Shown: piece by piece, positions 1 through 9,026 of the stretch
How the letters are laid out: each line of letters starts with the position of its first letter
Numbering within the stretch: the stretch's first letter is position 1
NCBI GenBank assembly: GCA_965204295.1
Contig: OZ241973.1
Span: 1,550,001 to 1,614,000, forward strand
Length of the DNA: 64,000 nt
DNA from: JAWKWH01 sp965204295
Lineage (GTDB): Bacteria > Pseudomonadota > Alphaproteobacteria > Rhizobiales > Rhizobiaceae
Direction: 5' to 3'
Notes under the pieces: model-generated
What the model was told of the DNA's origin: nothing
The model's input: the letters and a program-made list of their open reading frames with translations, nothing else
Databases searched by the model: none
Position numbers and translations under genes: made by a program

Positions 1-405
1 GCGTTCCGCGTCATCCATCAATTTCTCCAAATCCTCCGGAGAAACCCTGATCGGCAGGATGCCGTTCTTGAAACAGTTGTTGTGGAATATGTCCGCAAAA
101 CCGGTGGAGATCACACAGCGGATGCCGAAATCGAGCAACGCCCACGGCGCATGTTCACGTGAAGAACCGCAGCCGAAATTATCTCCCGCCACAAGAATTC
201 GCGCATTGCGGTAGGCCGGCTTGTTGAGAACGAACGCCTCGTTTTCGGAACCGTCCTCGTTAAAACGCATCTCGGCGAACAGACCGGCCCCCAACCCCGT
301 GCGTTCGATCGTTTTCAGATAATCCTTCGGGATGATCATGTCGGTGTCGACATTGACGATCGGCAACGGCGCCGCGACCCCCGTCAGTTTCGTGAATTTT
401 TCCAT
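1..405 (-). CDS. leuD: 3-isopropylmalate dehydratase small subunit (5' part; gene runs off the left edge)
   Basis: The N-terminal 135 codons are present, starting at the ATG complementary to 403-405 (MEKFTKLTGVAAPLPIVNVD) and open at the left edge. LeuD pairs with LeuC to isomerise 2-isopropylmalate to 3-isopropylmalate in leucine biosynthesis, in the cytoplasm. Visible hallmarks are the DTDMIIPKDYLK segment near residue 20, the GDNFGCGSSREHAPWAL swivelling-domain signature near residues 75-91 and GFADIFHNNCFKNGILP near residues 103-119. The family is usually about 200 residues, so roughly the last third lies outside the window. Nothing is odd in the visible part. Confidence 0.96.
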   Translation of the reverse strand, partial: MEKFTKLTGVAAPLPIVNVDTDMIIPKDYLKTIERTGLGAGLFAEMRFNEDGSENEAFVLNKPAYRNARILVAGDNFGCGSSREHAPWALLDFGIRCVISTGFADIFHNNCFKNGILPIRVSPEDLEKLMDDAER

Positions 406-554
406 ACCCCTGCAAACGCCTTCGCCTGAATTTCGATCTACGGCGTCGATTTGCACCATACCGGCCAATGAATCAAGCGCCGGAAAATGTCCGGATCATG
501 CGGGAGGCATGAAGGGCCGGGGTCAGGCTGCCACGCGCGAGGGTCCGCGTCGGC

Positions 555-1233
555 TCACCCCATGCGCATCGCGTCAGGCGGCGGTTTTCCGGGGGCGGCG
601 ATGAGGGGCCGCCGCGCGATGGCCGGCAATCCCCGCAACCCGTTCGCCGGCAACAGACGCCGCGCCGATATGCGCGCAAACGGCATTTCCGGTATCAGAC
701 GGTCGGCCCCGGCAAGGTCGAGATATTCGTCGTAATTGTCGAAGCCGGACCGGCTGACATAATCGATAAAGCTTTCCGCCGGAACGCCGCCGTTGACCGG
801 AACGACCTCGTGGTTCTCAAGCTCCACATGCCACCAGATGAACCGCGTCGGCATCTCCGAAAGCGGCGCGAAGCGGATCGGAGTTCCGTCCTCCGCCAGC
901 GCGCCGGCATTGACCGGCATTGTCGCCGAACGGCAGGGCGTGATCGCCCGTCACGGTCAACGGTCCGTTCGGCAGGTCCGGGCCGAGGGCGCCGGCGTCG
1001 ATGCGCACGGGCTTGCGGCCGAGTTCGACGCCGCGCGGGTTGGCGACGGTCTGCCTCGCCACCCGGATCGCCGGCGTCGACCTGCCGTCATGAGTCACGA
1101 CCCGGTCGCCGGGCTTCAGGGTCTCGACGATCCGTTCGCCGTCCGGCGTGACGGTCCTCGCGCCGGTGGCGAAGCAGTTGAAGACCAGCGCCGAGGTTTC
1201 CATGAATCCCGTCGAAGCGCCGCCTCCCGTCAA
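555..1233 (-). pseudogene. Hint-domain (Hedgehog/intein-like) protein, frameshifted
   Basis: Two overlapping minus-strand frames together read as one Hint_2-type domain. The first (from a TTG at 1233, or more likely the ATG at 1203) gives NCFATGARTVTPDGERIVE, then LKPGDRVVT and VTGDHALPF. The second, from about 920, gives GALAEDGTPIRFAPL, WWHVELENHEVV and AESFIDYVSRSGFDN. The first frame leaves the domain just after the conserved DHAL motif, so one small indel near 905-925 separates the halves. In alphaproteobacteria this domain often lies in secreted or calcium-binding-type proteins and is a self-processing fold built around the N-terminal Cys. No larger N-terminal partner is visible. A sequencing error cannot be excluded, but many neighbours are also broken. 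Confidence 0.8.
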
Positions 1234-1307
1234 AGGCGCGAGGTCAAACGCCTCCTTTTAACCCGCTCCATGTTGAGGCAAGAGGAAAGAGACTCTTAAT
1301 TAAAATA

Positions 1308-2249
1308 TTATATAAGACTATCACGAATAGGGTGGAGTATTTCCTTAATTTCTTTAAATATAGAATTATAAGTATCGACAATTTTTTGTACTGCTTCCTC
1401 ATTTTCAGGACAATAGGTAGAAGTTATTTCATCAGATCCTATATCCTTACACCTGTCCTGATTTAAAATAAGCTGACTTTTCATATAAGCTGATTTTAAA
1501 AGCTTGGCTTTCTCCTCATACATAGCACAAACCTTTATAAAATAAGGAGAAGCAGGCTTTTCAAAATGTCTCTTGAGAGGAAGGTTTTTACAATTCCCCG
1601 CATGCTCTATTGCTAAATTAATATAACCCATAGTGTTATCTCTGTATTCAGGATAAGTTTCTAAGTCACGATCTCCTTCATAACTGGGAGAGTTAAGCAA
1701 CCTCACTCGGTAGTCACCAGAAACCCCTCGATAAAACATGGCTAAATAAACAAGAGGTAAATTATAATAAGATGTCATCTCTATATTATGATTTGCCTCC
1801 CACAGAAAGTAATCAAGAGGAGGGTAGCTATTATAAGTCTTTATGATAGCCAGTGTTCTGGAATAATAATGGGCGGCTAAATCCAAATTCCTGTCAGCTA
1901 GACTTTTGAAATCCCCTCCTGAAGAATGGTATCTTGCTATCCAATAATTAGCTACAATATTGCTGTGTTGGTCAGCTAAACTATGTAAAATCAACATTCC
2001 CTTGGAAACATCATCTTGATTTTTAGTCACCTCACCCTTTAATAAAAGACAAAGAGCATAAACTAAGGTCACACTCACATAAGGATCAGGATCATGGAGC
2101 TGTTCCATATAAGCTTTCTCTTCCGCCTCAAAATCAACACATCCAAAACTACCAGATCTATAACTTTCCCCAAAACCAGGGCTCGTCGCAAAAACGAAAA
2201 AGGCGATCGCACTCAATATCGACACGATTTTTCTCATGGCTCTTTCCAT
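1308..2249 (-). CDS. AT-rich secreted protein of unknown function
   Basis: A 313-residue frame starting at the ATG complementary to 2247-2249 (MERAMRKIVSILSA); a second ATG lies four codons in. The N-terminus is a plausible signal peptide: basic MRK, a hydrophobic stretch ISILSAIAFFVFATSP-like, and a possible cleavage after GFG. The mature part is rich in Tyr, Asn and Leu with several Cys (FGCVDFEA, CLLLKGE, GNCKNL, VCAMYEE, DRCKD, YCPEN), and its helical, LADxx/YY-rich segments recall Sel1/TPR-type solenoids without a clear repeat. Base composition is far more AT-rich than neighbouring genes, which suggests transfer. I do not recognise the family. It is probably periplasmic or exported. Confidence 0.6.
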   Translation of the reverse strand: MERAMRKIVSILSAIAFFVFATSPGFGESYRSGSFGCVDFEAEEKAYMEQLHDPDPYVSVTLVYALCLLLKGEVTKNQDDVSKGMLILHSLADQHSNIVANYWIARYHSSGGDFKSLADRNLDLAAHYYSRTLAIIKTYNSYPPLDYFLWEANHNIEMTSYYNLPLVYLAMFYRGVSGDYRVRLLNSPSYEGDRDLETYPEYRDNTMGYINLAIEHAGNCKNLPLKRHFEKPASPYFIKVCAMYEEKAKLLKSAYMKSQLILNQDRCKDIGSDEITSTYCPENEEAVQKIVDTYNSIFKEIKEILHPIRDSLI

Positions 2250-2666
2250 GTCATACTCTTTGGGCTTCACATCGATTTGCCAAGCAGGTTGCCGTAGACC
2301 GGCCCAGTCTCCCCAAGAAGGCAAAACCGGCCATCCCCGGGAGGGAGAAATGTCAGCTTATATCGCATCGAGCGTCTCTTCAATATCCGAAACCGCCCGG
2401 CGCGCAATTTTTGGACAATCGGACCGCGCCGGCCGGCGAACGCGAAAATGTCGGGAGCAAATGCGCCGAACTCACCTTGACGGCGCCATGTGTGCCGAAA
2501 AATCGTATCGGGCGTCGCGGCCGGCAATGGGGCCGGACAGGAACGGACTTCCCGATTCATGGCGGACAGCGCGTTTTCAAGTTCCCCCTGTGCCCGCTTG
2601 ATGCTTTCTTCCGGCGTTGCGGCGGTCTCCCGGCATTCAAACCTATGACGTCGATATAGGCGACAA

Positions 2667-3588
2667 TCACGCGCCCTTCCACACAGATGCGGGCACAAAA
2701 ACCTCTCCCCGCGCCAGCATTCGGGCGGTGCGCACGAGTCCGGCGGAATTTACAGCGAAGTCGTCACCATCGGAGGAATAGTCGACCACGACATCGATCT
2801 GCCCCATCGGGTGTTCCAGTGACAGCCGGACCGGCGAGCCGGGCGGCGAATCGACGAGGCCGTCTCCGACCGTTCCTTTCGCAAGCAAACATGCTGACAG
2901 GCATTGCGAACCGGTCGCCGCAAGCGTCGGACGGCACTTCCATGGCATGAAATATCGCGTGGCGGCCGTACCGCCCGCTTTTGCCTGCGCCAGAAGACCG
3001 AATTTCGGAACTACGGACTTGACGACATCACCCATACCCATGAGCAGCGCCGCTTTTCGCCGGACCGCTTTCATCCGTTCGCGGAAGGCCCTGTCGGCAT
3101 CGAGTTCGGCGGCCGTCTCGTGGCCGGTCAGGCCAAAATCCTCCGTGCGCGATGACCATCGGCAACATCCTTTCGCGAGCCGGTAAGGAACAGCGCGCCG
3201 GTTACATCCATGAACTTGAGCTCAATGGGTGCCGAGGTGCCGGGAACTCCGTCGGTCGCGGCATCCCCCTGGTAACTCACGATGCCGTCCGGTGTCTGAA
3301 CGGTCGACAAGACACGCGCGCCGGTGTTGACGGCACGGATTTTCACATCGGTCGTGCCGTCGTCCGGCTCCACCAATCCCATCTCGATGGCGACAGCATC
3401 GCAACTTTCGTCGTCACTGCGGTCCCGCCGCCGATTCCGTCGATATTGAGCGGGTGGCCGGAGCCGATTATCGCGATCAAAATTTCCGTAAGCGTGTCGC
3501 GGTATTCGGGCAGGTCGGCAGCGTTCAGGTAGGGTCCGCGCGACGTCCCGCCGCGCATGAAGAGAAACGGAAACGCCGTTTGGCTCAT
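2667..3588 (-). pseudogene. PrpF / 4-oxalomesaconate-tautomerase family protein, broken by internal deletions
   Basis: Three minus-strand frames assemble into a PrpF-like isomerase. The start (ATG at 3588, MSQTAFPFLFMRGGTSRGPY) runs through IDGIGG to KVAMLSPS near 3385. A second frame carries AIEMGLVEPDDG, VNTGARVLSTVQTP and DGVPGTSAPIEL to about 3200. A third carries MLPMVIAH, then (shifted again) EDFGLTGHETAAELD, LMGMGDVVKSVVPK and ATGSQCLSACL to the stop at 2667. At the first break the family segment with the conserved Cys (around PNCGNM) is missing, roughly 110 bases; at the second, some tens of bases are gone. The start overlaps the tctB stop as ATGA, so the two were once co-translated. 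The family isomerises methylaconitate- or oxalomesaconate-type acids. Confidence 0.85.
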
Positions 3589-3977
3589 GTCAACGGCCAG
3601 GGCAGTTTGACAAGGTTTTGCAGCAGACCGGGCGGAAAGTCGCGGTTCAGTATCCAGGCCATGACGCAGATAAAGGCTATGCCCGCCACACCATAAGCCG
3701 CCGCATAGGCCCAGCCTTTGTCGGCCCGAATACCAATGAAGGCAACGAGGAAGACCGCCAGCGCCAGAACAAAACCGACTAGCGAGGTCAGAATCAACAG
3801 TCCCGCGAACCAGGCTAGCGTCAGCCACAACCCATGCCGGTTGTTCTCGCTGTTTTTTGCCTCGCGGTCGGCAAACAAGGGATCGCTTTCCGGGAGGCGC
3901 ATCATCTGGGCGAGCAGGATCAGCGCACCGACGATCGAAACGCCCGCGACAAATTGCGGGAAGATGCGATTTCCAGA
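3585..3977 (-). pseudogene. tctB: TctB-like small membrane subunit, 5' truncated
   Basis: An open minus-strand frame from an in-frame TAG (3978-3980) to the stop at 3585 reads GNRIFPQFVAGVSIVGAL, then MMRLPESDPLF, then three hydrophobic helices (LTLAWFAGLLILTSLVGFV, LALAVFLVAFIGI, YGVAGIAFICVMAWIL). This matches the last three-quarters of TctB, the four-helix small permease subunit of tripartite tricarboxylate transporters. The first helix and any good start are missing; the first ATG in frame is at 3905. The 4-base overlap with prpF indicates an old operon, and no tctA or tctC is present. Probably non-functional. Confidence 0.72.
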
Positions 3978-4068
3978 CTACGACAATGCAACCCGTGCAA
4001 CTCGATATAGCTGAATGGCAATGAAAATCGCGCGCGGCCCGGGTCGCCGTTCCGGCGGTGACCTGCGC

Positions 4069-5709
4069 CTATGACGATCTCGCCATGTTCCTCAGTTTGA
4101 ATTTCTGAATCTTGCCGGTCGATGTCTTGGGAATCTCCGCGAAAATCACGGTGCGCGGGCATTTGAACCGGGCAAGCAGCGAACGGCAGTGGGCGACAAT
4201 TTCATCCCCGGTAGCGGTTTTTCCCGGTTTCAATTCGACATAGGCGACGGGGGTCTCGCCCCATTTGTCGTCCTGCTTCGCCACCACGCCGCAGGCGGCT
4301 ACCGCGGGGTGTTTGTAGAGCGCGTCTTCGACTTCGATCGACGAAATGTTTTCGCCGCCGGAAATGATGATGTCTTTCGACCGGTCCTTCAATTGGATGT
4401 AGCCGTCGGCATGCATGACGCCGAGGTCGCCGGAGTGAAACCAGCCGCCCGCGAAAGCTTGCCCGGTGGCATCCGGGTTTTTCAAATAGCCCTTCATGAC
4501 GATGTTGCCGCGGAACATCACCTCGCCAATGGTCTTTCCGTCAGGCGGGGTCTCTTGCATGGTTTCTGGATCCATCACGGTCAGTTCTTCCAGCGCCGCG
4601 TAGCGAACGCCCTGACGCGCCTTTCTGACCACGCGGGCGGCCTTGTCGAGGGCGTCCCATTCGGTATGCCATTCGTTGACGACAGCCGGGCCGTAGGTTT
4701 CGGTCAGACCGTAAAGATGGATGACGTCAAAGCCGGCGTCGGCCATGCCCGAAAGCACCGCTTCGGGCGGCGGGGCGGCGGCGGTGCCGAAAGTAACGGA
4801 CTGCGGAAAATCGCGCCGCTCGGCGTCCGGCGCGTTGATCAGCGTCGCCATTACCGCCGGCGCGCCGCATAGATGGGTCACGCCATGGTCCGCAATCGCA
4901 TCGTACATGGCTTTTGCGCGCACCCGGCGCAGGCAGACATGGGCGCCGGCCTGCACGGCGAGCGTCCACGGAAAACACCAGCCGTTGCAGTGGAACATCG
5001 GCAGCGTCCAAAGATAAACGGGATGTTTGCCCATGCCGGCGTGGATGGTGTTGGCGTAAGCCATCAGCGCGGCGCCGCGATGATGGTAGACCACGCCCTT
5101 CGGGTTTCCCGTGGTGCCGGACGTATAGTTCAGCGAAATGGCGTCCCATTCGTCGTCGGGCATCGACCAGTCGAAATCATCGTCGCCCGAGGCGACAAAA
5201 TCCTCGTAATCGACGGCGCCGATGCGATCGCCCTTGGGATAAGGCGCATCGTCGCCATAGTCGGGATCGTCAAAGTCGATCACCAGCGGCCTTGTTTTGG
5301 CGATTTCGAGCGCTTCGGCGGCGACGCCGGAGAATTCGCGGTCGACGATCAGCAGTTTGGACTCCGCATGATCAAGCTGAAACGCGATGATGGCGGCGTC
5401 CAGCCTGATATTGAGCGAATGCAGCACGGCCTTGACCATCGGCACGGCGAAATGGGCTTCCAGCATCGGTGGCGTATTGGAAAGCATCGCCGAAACCGTG
5501 TCGCCCTTGCCGATATTCAGTCCGGCCAGCGCGGAGGCAAGTTTCCGCGAGCGTTTGTAGAAGGTCCGGTAGTTTATCCGCTGTCGCCCGTGGATGATGG
5601 CGACGTGATCGGGATAGGTCTTCGCCGCCCGCTCCAAATAGGTGAGCGGGGTGAGCGGACGGTAATTGGCGGCGCTTTTGTCGAGGCCGATGTCGTATTT
5701 GTCGATCAT
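4069..5709 (-). CDS. AMP-dependent acyl-CoA synthetase (fatty-acid / methylmercaptopropionate-CoA ligase type)
   Basis: A 546-residue ANL-superfamily enzyme that activates a carboxylic acid with ATP to an acyl-adenylate and then transfers it to CoA. The P-loop motif YTSGTTGNPKG lies near residues 195-205, HCNGWCFPW near 244, HLYGLTETYG near 336, the WFHSGD segment near 425, and the C-terminal catalytic lysine in KTSTGKIQKF near 532. Length and the HCNGWC motif fit the medium/long-chain group that includes DmdB. The start ATG (5707-5709) is clean. The gene reads toward the tctB remnant and follows the TauE/SafE gene in the same direction. The exact acid cannot be read from sequence. Confidence 0.9.
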   Translation of the reverse strand: MIDKYDIGLDKSAANYRPLTPLTYLERAAKTYPDHVAIIHGRQRINYRTFYKRSRKLASALAGLNIGKGDTVSAMLSNTPPMLEAHFAVPMVKAVLHSLNIRLDAAIIAFQLDHAESKLLIVDREFSGVAAEALEIAKTRPLVIDFDDPDYGDDAPYPKGDRIGAVDYEDFVASGDDDFDWSMPDDEWDAISLNYTSGTTGNPKGVVYHHRGAALMAYANTIHAGMGKHPVYLWTLPMFHCNGWCFPWTLAVQAGAHVCLRRVRAKAMYDAIADHGVTHLCGAPAVMATLINAPDAERRDFPQSVTFGTAAAPPPEAVLSGMADAGFDVIHLYGLTETYGPAVVNEWHTEWDALDKAARVVRKARQGVRYAALEELTVMDPETMQETPPDGKTIGEVMFRGNIVMKGYLKNPDATGQAFAGGWFHSGDLGVMHADGYIQLKDRSKDIIISGGENISSIEVEDALYKHPAVAACGVVAKQDDKWGETPVAYVELKPGKTATGDEIVAHCRSLLARFKCPRTVIFAEIPKTSTGKIQKFKLRNMARSS

Positions 5710-5762
5710 TGGTTTTCCGGTAGCGTTTTGGCCTCATTAAGCACATCGCCGCACGGCGGTCA

Positions 5763-6533
5763 CTACTGTAGAAATACGACCGCGCCGTCCCAGGCGAGCT
5801 TTGCGCCGACAACGAACACCATGGCGTACATGAAAGGATAAAAAACCTCCCGGTTCATGCGCTTGACGATCATCACTCCCGCAAGAATGGCGATGGGTGC
5901 GATTGGCAGCAATACGGCCGATGCGGCGAGATTGGTCGCATCGAATTGTCCGAGCGCAAAATAGGGAATCAGCTTGACTGCATTCACCACCGCAAAGAAA
6001 ACCGTCGATGTGCCGGTGTAGACTTTCGGATCGTGGCCCAGCGGCAAAGCATAGATTTGGTACGGCGGCCCGCCCGCATGGGCGACGAAACTGGTGAAGC
6101 CCGCGCCCGTTCCCCAGAACGTACCGCGCACGACGCTTTGTTCGCGTGCCGTCATCCTGCCGCGATGGCGGTCGATATACCAGCGGCCGACAAAAGCAAG
6201 AGCGATCAGCCCAACGATCATCTTGATCATCGCCGCGGTGACGAAGGCGGCGGTCAGCCAACCGATGCCGATTCCAATCATACCGCCAGGCAGCAGGTGC
6301 TTGAGCGTCGTGACATCCCGATACCCCCGCCAACTCCAGAGCGCGAACATGTCCATGACCACCAGGATCGGCAACATTACCGCCGCCGCCTGCACCGGCG
6401 GCAGGACGAGCGCCATCAACGGCACGCCGATCAATGCGGTTGCGCCGCCCAGACCTCCTTTCGAAAGGCCGACCAGTGCGACCGCGGGCACGGCCGCAGC
6501 GTAGAAGAGCGGGTCGGTCAGGAGTCCTGTCAT
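5763..6533 (-). CDS. TauE/SafE (TSUP) family membrane permease
   Basis: A 256-residue protein with about eight hydrophobic segments and the family's glycine-rich start (VALVGLSKGGLGGATALIGV, residues ~19-38). The second half-repeat shows AHAGGPPYQIYALPL near residue 150, typical of TSUP proteins that export sulfite, sulfoacetate or other organosulfonate-derived anions through the inner membrane. The ATG is at 6531-6533. It ends about 55 bases before the acyl-CoA synthetase on the same strand, so co-transcription is possible, but the substrate is unknown. Confidence 0.88.
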   Translation of the reverse strand: MTGLLTDPLFYAAAVPAVALVGLSKGGLGGATALIGVPLMALVLPPVQAAAVMLPILVVMDMFALWSWRGYRDVTTLKHLLPGGMIGIGIGWLTAAFVTAAMIKMIVGLIALAFVGRWYIDRHRGRMTAREQSVVRGTFWGTGAGFTSFVAHAGGPPYQIYALPLGHDPKVYTGTSTVFFAVVNAVKLIPYFALGQFDATNLAASAVLLPIAPIAILAGVMIVKRMNREVFYPFMYAMVFVVGAKLAWDGAVVFLQ

Positions 6534-6705
6534 GAAAATTCCGGTGTCGAAATGTTGCGCTTTATCCTTTCCTGACGGAGCTTTCCAGCAACCATTGCCG
6601 CGATTGCGTCAGGAGTCGCTGTTTTCAATCGGAAGCCGCTCGTCTATGCCCCATTCTTGCCGGTTTCGCGTTTCAAGGAATGTCGGTTGATTGGCGGGAG
6701 CATTC

Positions 6706-7365
6706 ATGGGTGAGCGCAGGCATAATCGTTGCCGCCTCGTGATAATGGGCGCTCCCGATGAAAACCGGCGGCGGGGCGTCGATCAGATTTCCGGCGCGCT
6801 GTCAGGCGGCGATGTGGCGGCGCTGATTTTATGGCCTGGAGATTTCGGCCAAATCGAGTTTCAAAAATGCTGCGAGTCGGTCGTTCCCATGGCGCGGGCC
6901 TCGGATGTCGCGGTCATTGTCGCGGGTGACAGCCGAGTCGCGGCGGTTTCCGGCGCGGACGGGCTGCATATTGAGGATAAAGCCGAACTCGCGGAACATC
7001 TCGGGCGCGGCAGCCGTTTTCGGATTATCGGAGCGGGCGGTGCAAAAAATCGACACGAAGCGTTGGGGCTTGGGGAATTGCGGCCGGACTATATTTTCTT
7101 CGGCCGTTTCGGATACGATACCGAGCCGGAGCCGCATCCGCGGAATTTAACCTTGGGACGCTGGTGGGCGGAGTTGGTCGAAATCCCCTGTATTGTCATG
7201 GCCGGTTCAACCATTGATTCGCTGAATGCGGTTGCGGCCGGCGGCGCGGAGTTCGCCGCTGCTTCCGCCGCCATATTCACCGGAAGGCTCGGACCGGACG
7301 AAGCGGTTCGTCGAGCCAATCGACTGCTTGACGAAAACGCTCCCGATCTCAAGGCGCCGACGTGA
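6706..7365 (+). CDS. Thiamine-phosphate-synthase-like TIM-barrel protein
   Basis: 219 residues from the ATG at 6706; a TTG five codons upstream is an alternative. The fold reads like ThiE: VIMGAPDEN at the first strand, DGLHIEDKAEL in the middle, RPDYIFFGRFGYDTEPEPH, and a C-terminal IPCIVMAGSTIDSLNAVAAG with EFAAASAAIF, equivalent to the phosphate-binding GG...N.....GA.GVA segment. The usual GPIFPTxTK substrate motif is replaced by FFGRFGYDTEPEP, so thiamine-phosphate synthase activity is doubtful and this is better called a ThiE-like paralogue. Its stop overlaps the start of the next gene (ATGA), so the two are probably translationally coupled. Confidence 0.75.
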   Translation: MGERRHNRCRLVIMGAPDENRRRGVDQISGALSGGDVAALILWPGDFGQIEFQKCCESVVPMARASDVAVIVAGDSRVAAVSGADGLHIEDKAELAEHLGRGSRFRIIGAGGAKNRHEALGLGELRPDYIFFGRFGYDTEPEPHPRNLTLGRWWAELVEIPCIVMAGSTIDSLNAVAAGGAEFAAASAAIFTGRLGPDEAVRRANRLLDENAPDLKAPT

Positions 7366-8333
7366 TGAGCCATACAGGCGTTGCCGGATTTCTGCTCGGC
7401 TGCGCGACCGTGCTGGCGATTGTTGCGTCAGGGCCGGTTTCCGCAAGCGAAACAACCAAGGCCGACCGGCCGAATGCAATCGATCCCGCCAGATATGGCG
7501 GGCGCAAACCGGATGCCGCCTTCGGCGCATTTCAACGCGGTCTTTACATAACCGCACTCAACCTTGCGCGCCCCCGCGCCGAGGCAGGCGATCCGGCGGC
7601 TCAGACCCTGATGGCTGAAATCCACGCAAGGGGACTTGGTGTTCCGCGCGATGAGGCGACCGCGAACAAATGGTACGCACGGGCCGCGGAGCAGGGCGTT
7701 GCCGAAGCTCAGTTTCGCTACGCCATGGCGATCGTCGATGAGAAAGTTGCCGGCAAGGATGAAAACGCGGCGCTGCGAATGTTGAAATTGGCGGCCGATC
7801 GGGGACATCGGCTGGCGCAGTTCAATTTTGCCCAATTGACGCTTCAACGAAAACCCGGCGCTGAAGGAATGGCGCTGGCGGTCGGCTATTATGAAAGCGC
7901 GGCCAAGGCGGGCCTTGCCGATGCGCAATATGCAATGGCCAGGGTTTACGGCGCGGGCGTCGGCGGCAGGTCGCACGACCCGAAAAGGGCGCGCCGGTGG
8001 CTGGAGATGGCGGCAAGGCAGAATTTTGACACCGCGCAACTGGATCTCGCGACCTGGCTGGTTGAAGGCCGCGGCGGTGAGCGTAATCTGGAGGCCGGAT
8101 TTGCCTGGATGAAAATTGCGGCGGAATCGGGCAATGTCGCCGCGCAAAACCGGCTGGCGAAGCTTTACCGGGGCGGTCTCGGCGTGGAAGCCGATCCGGT
8201 CGCCGCTGCGGCATGGTACATAATCGCGCGGCGGGCGGGCCTGAGTGATCCGGAGATGAACGTGTTCCTGGACGGATTGACGATCGAACAGCAACAGCGG
8301 GCGATAGAAACCGCTAACCGGTTGCGCCGATAG
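7362..8333 (+). CDS. Secreted Sel1-repeat protein
   Basis: 323 residues. An N-terminal signal peptide (VAGFLLGCATVLAIVASG, cleavage near SASETT) is followed by at least five Sel1-like (SLR) repeats of about 36 residues, recognised by A..LM..IH..G.GVPRD, KWYARAAEQGVAEAQFRYA, YYESAAKAGLADAQYAMA, RWLEMAARQNFDTAQLDLA and AWMKIAAESGNVAAQNRLA. SLR proteins are periplasmic or extracytoplasmic adaptors; the partner here is unknown. It overlaps the upstream ThiE-like gene by four bases and is followed by efp after about 80 bases. Confidence 0.88.
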   Translation: MMSHTGVAGFLLGCATVLAIVASGPVSASETTKADRPNAIDPARYGGRKPDAAFGAFQRGLYITALNLARPRAEAGDPAAQTLMAEIHARGLGVPRDEATANKWYARAAEQGVAEAQFRYAMAIVDEKVAGKDENAALRMLKLAADRGHRLAQFNFAQLTLQRKPGAEGMALAVGYYESAAKAGLADAQYAMARVYGAGVGGRSHDPKRARRWLEMAARQNFDTAQLDLATWLVEGRGGERNLEAGFAWMKIAAESGNVAAQNRLAKLYRGGLGVEADPVAAAAWYIIARRAGLSDPEMNVFLDGLTIEQQQRAIETANRLRR

Positions 8334-8416
8334 GCCCCGGATCGCTTGCAAGCTACACCGATATGTGGTCTTGAGGCGCCAAATCGCGCTATCGAAAACC
8401 ATCCGGAAACACAGGC

Positions 8417-8980
8417 ATGAAAATCAACGGCAACGAGATCCGCCAGGGAAACGTGGTCGAGCACAATGGCGGCCTTTGGATCGCGGTGAAGACCAATGCC
8501 GTCAAACCGGGAAAGGGCGGCGCCTACAATCAGGTCGAATTGAAAAATCTGATTGACGGGACAAAGCTCAACGAGCGATTTCGCGCCGCGGAGACGGTCG
8601 AGCGCGTCCGTCTTGAACAAAAGGGGTTTTCTTATCTTTACGAACAGGGCGAAGCGCTGGTCTTCATGGATCTCGAAACTTATGAGCAACTCGAGTTGCA
8701 GAAGGATTTCGTCGGCGAGCGCGCCGCATTTCTGCAGGACGGCATGACGGTGACCGTTGAACTGTACGACGGGAAACCGATAGGCATATCCCTCCCCGAC
8801 CAGGTCACGCTGGGAATCGTCGAGGCGGATCCCGTGGTCAAGGGGCAGACGGCGGCGTCTTCCTACAAACCGGCCCGAATGGAAAACGGCATACGCGTCA
8901 TGGTGCCGCCCTTTATCCAGTCGGGAGAACGCATCATCGTCGATACCAACGAGATCACCTATGTGCGGCGCGCCGAATAG
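8417..8980 (+). CDS. efp: Translation elongation factor P
   Basis: 187 residues, the normal EF-P length. The KOW-like N-terminal domain carries VKPGKGGAYNQVELKN with the modifiable loop lysine at residue 33 (PGKGG), followed by two OB-fold domains; the C-terminus has the conserved GERIIVDT signature. EF-P binds between P and E sites of the ribosome and relieves stalling at polyproline stretches. No EpmA/EpmB-like gene lies nearby. The ATG at 8417 is well supported. suhB follows after about 45 bases on the same strand. Confidence 0.97.
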   Translation: MKINGNEIRQGNVVEHNGGLWIAVKTNAVKPGKGGAYNQVELKNLIDGTKLNERFRAAETVERVRLEQKGFSYLYEQGEALVFMDLETYEQLELQKDFVGERAAFLQDGMTVTVELYDGKPIGISLPDQVTLGIVEADPVVKGQTAASSYKPARMENGIRVMVPPFIQSGERIIVDTNEITYVRRAE

Positions 8981-9026
8981 GGCGGATTCATTCGTGGCGG
9001 CATAGCCAAGCGGAGACGGTCAGTCG

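Noticed and set aside
2267..2698. 143-codon minus-strand frame after prpF
   Set aside because: A segment (EESIKRAQGELENALSAMNR) looks helical, but there is no start or family match and the composition shifts along it; too weak to call.
4873..5841. 322-codon plus-strand frame
   Set aside because: Antisense shadow of the acyl-CoA synthetase; no start signal or motif.
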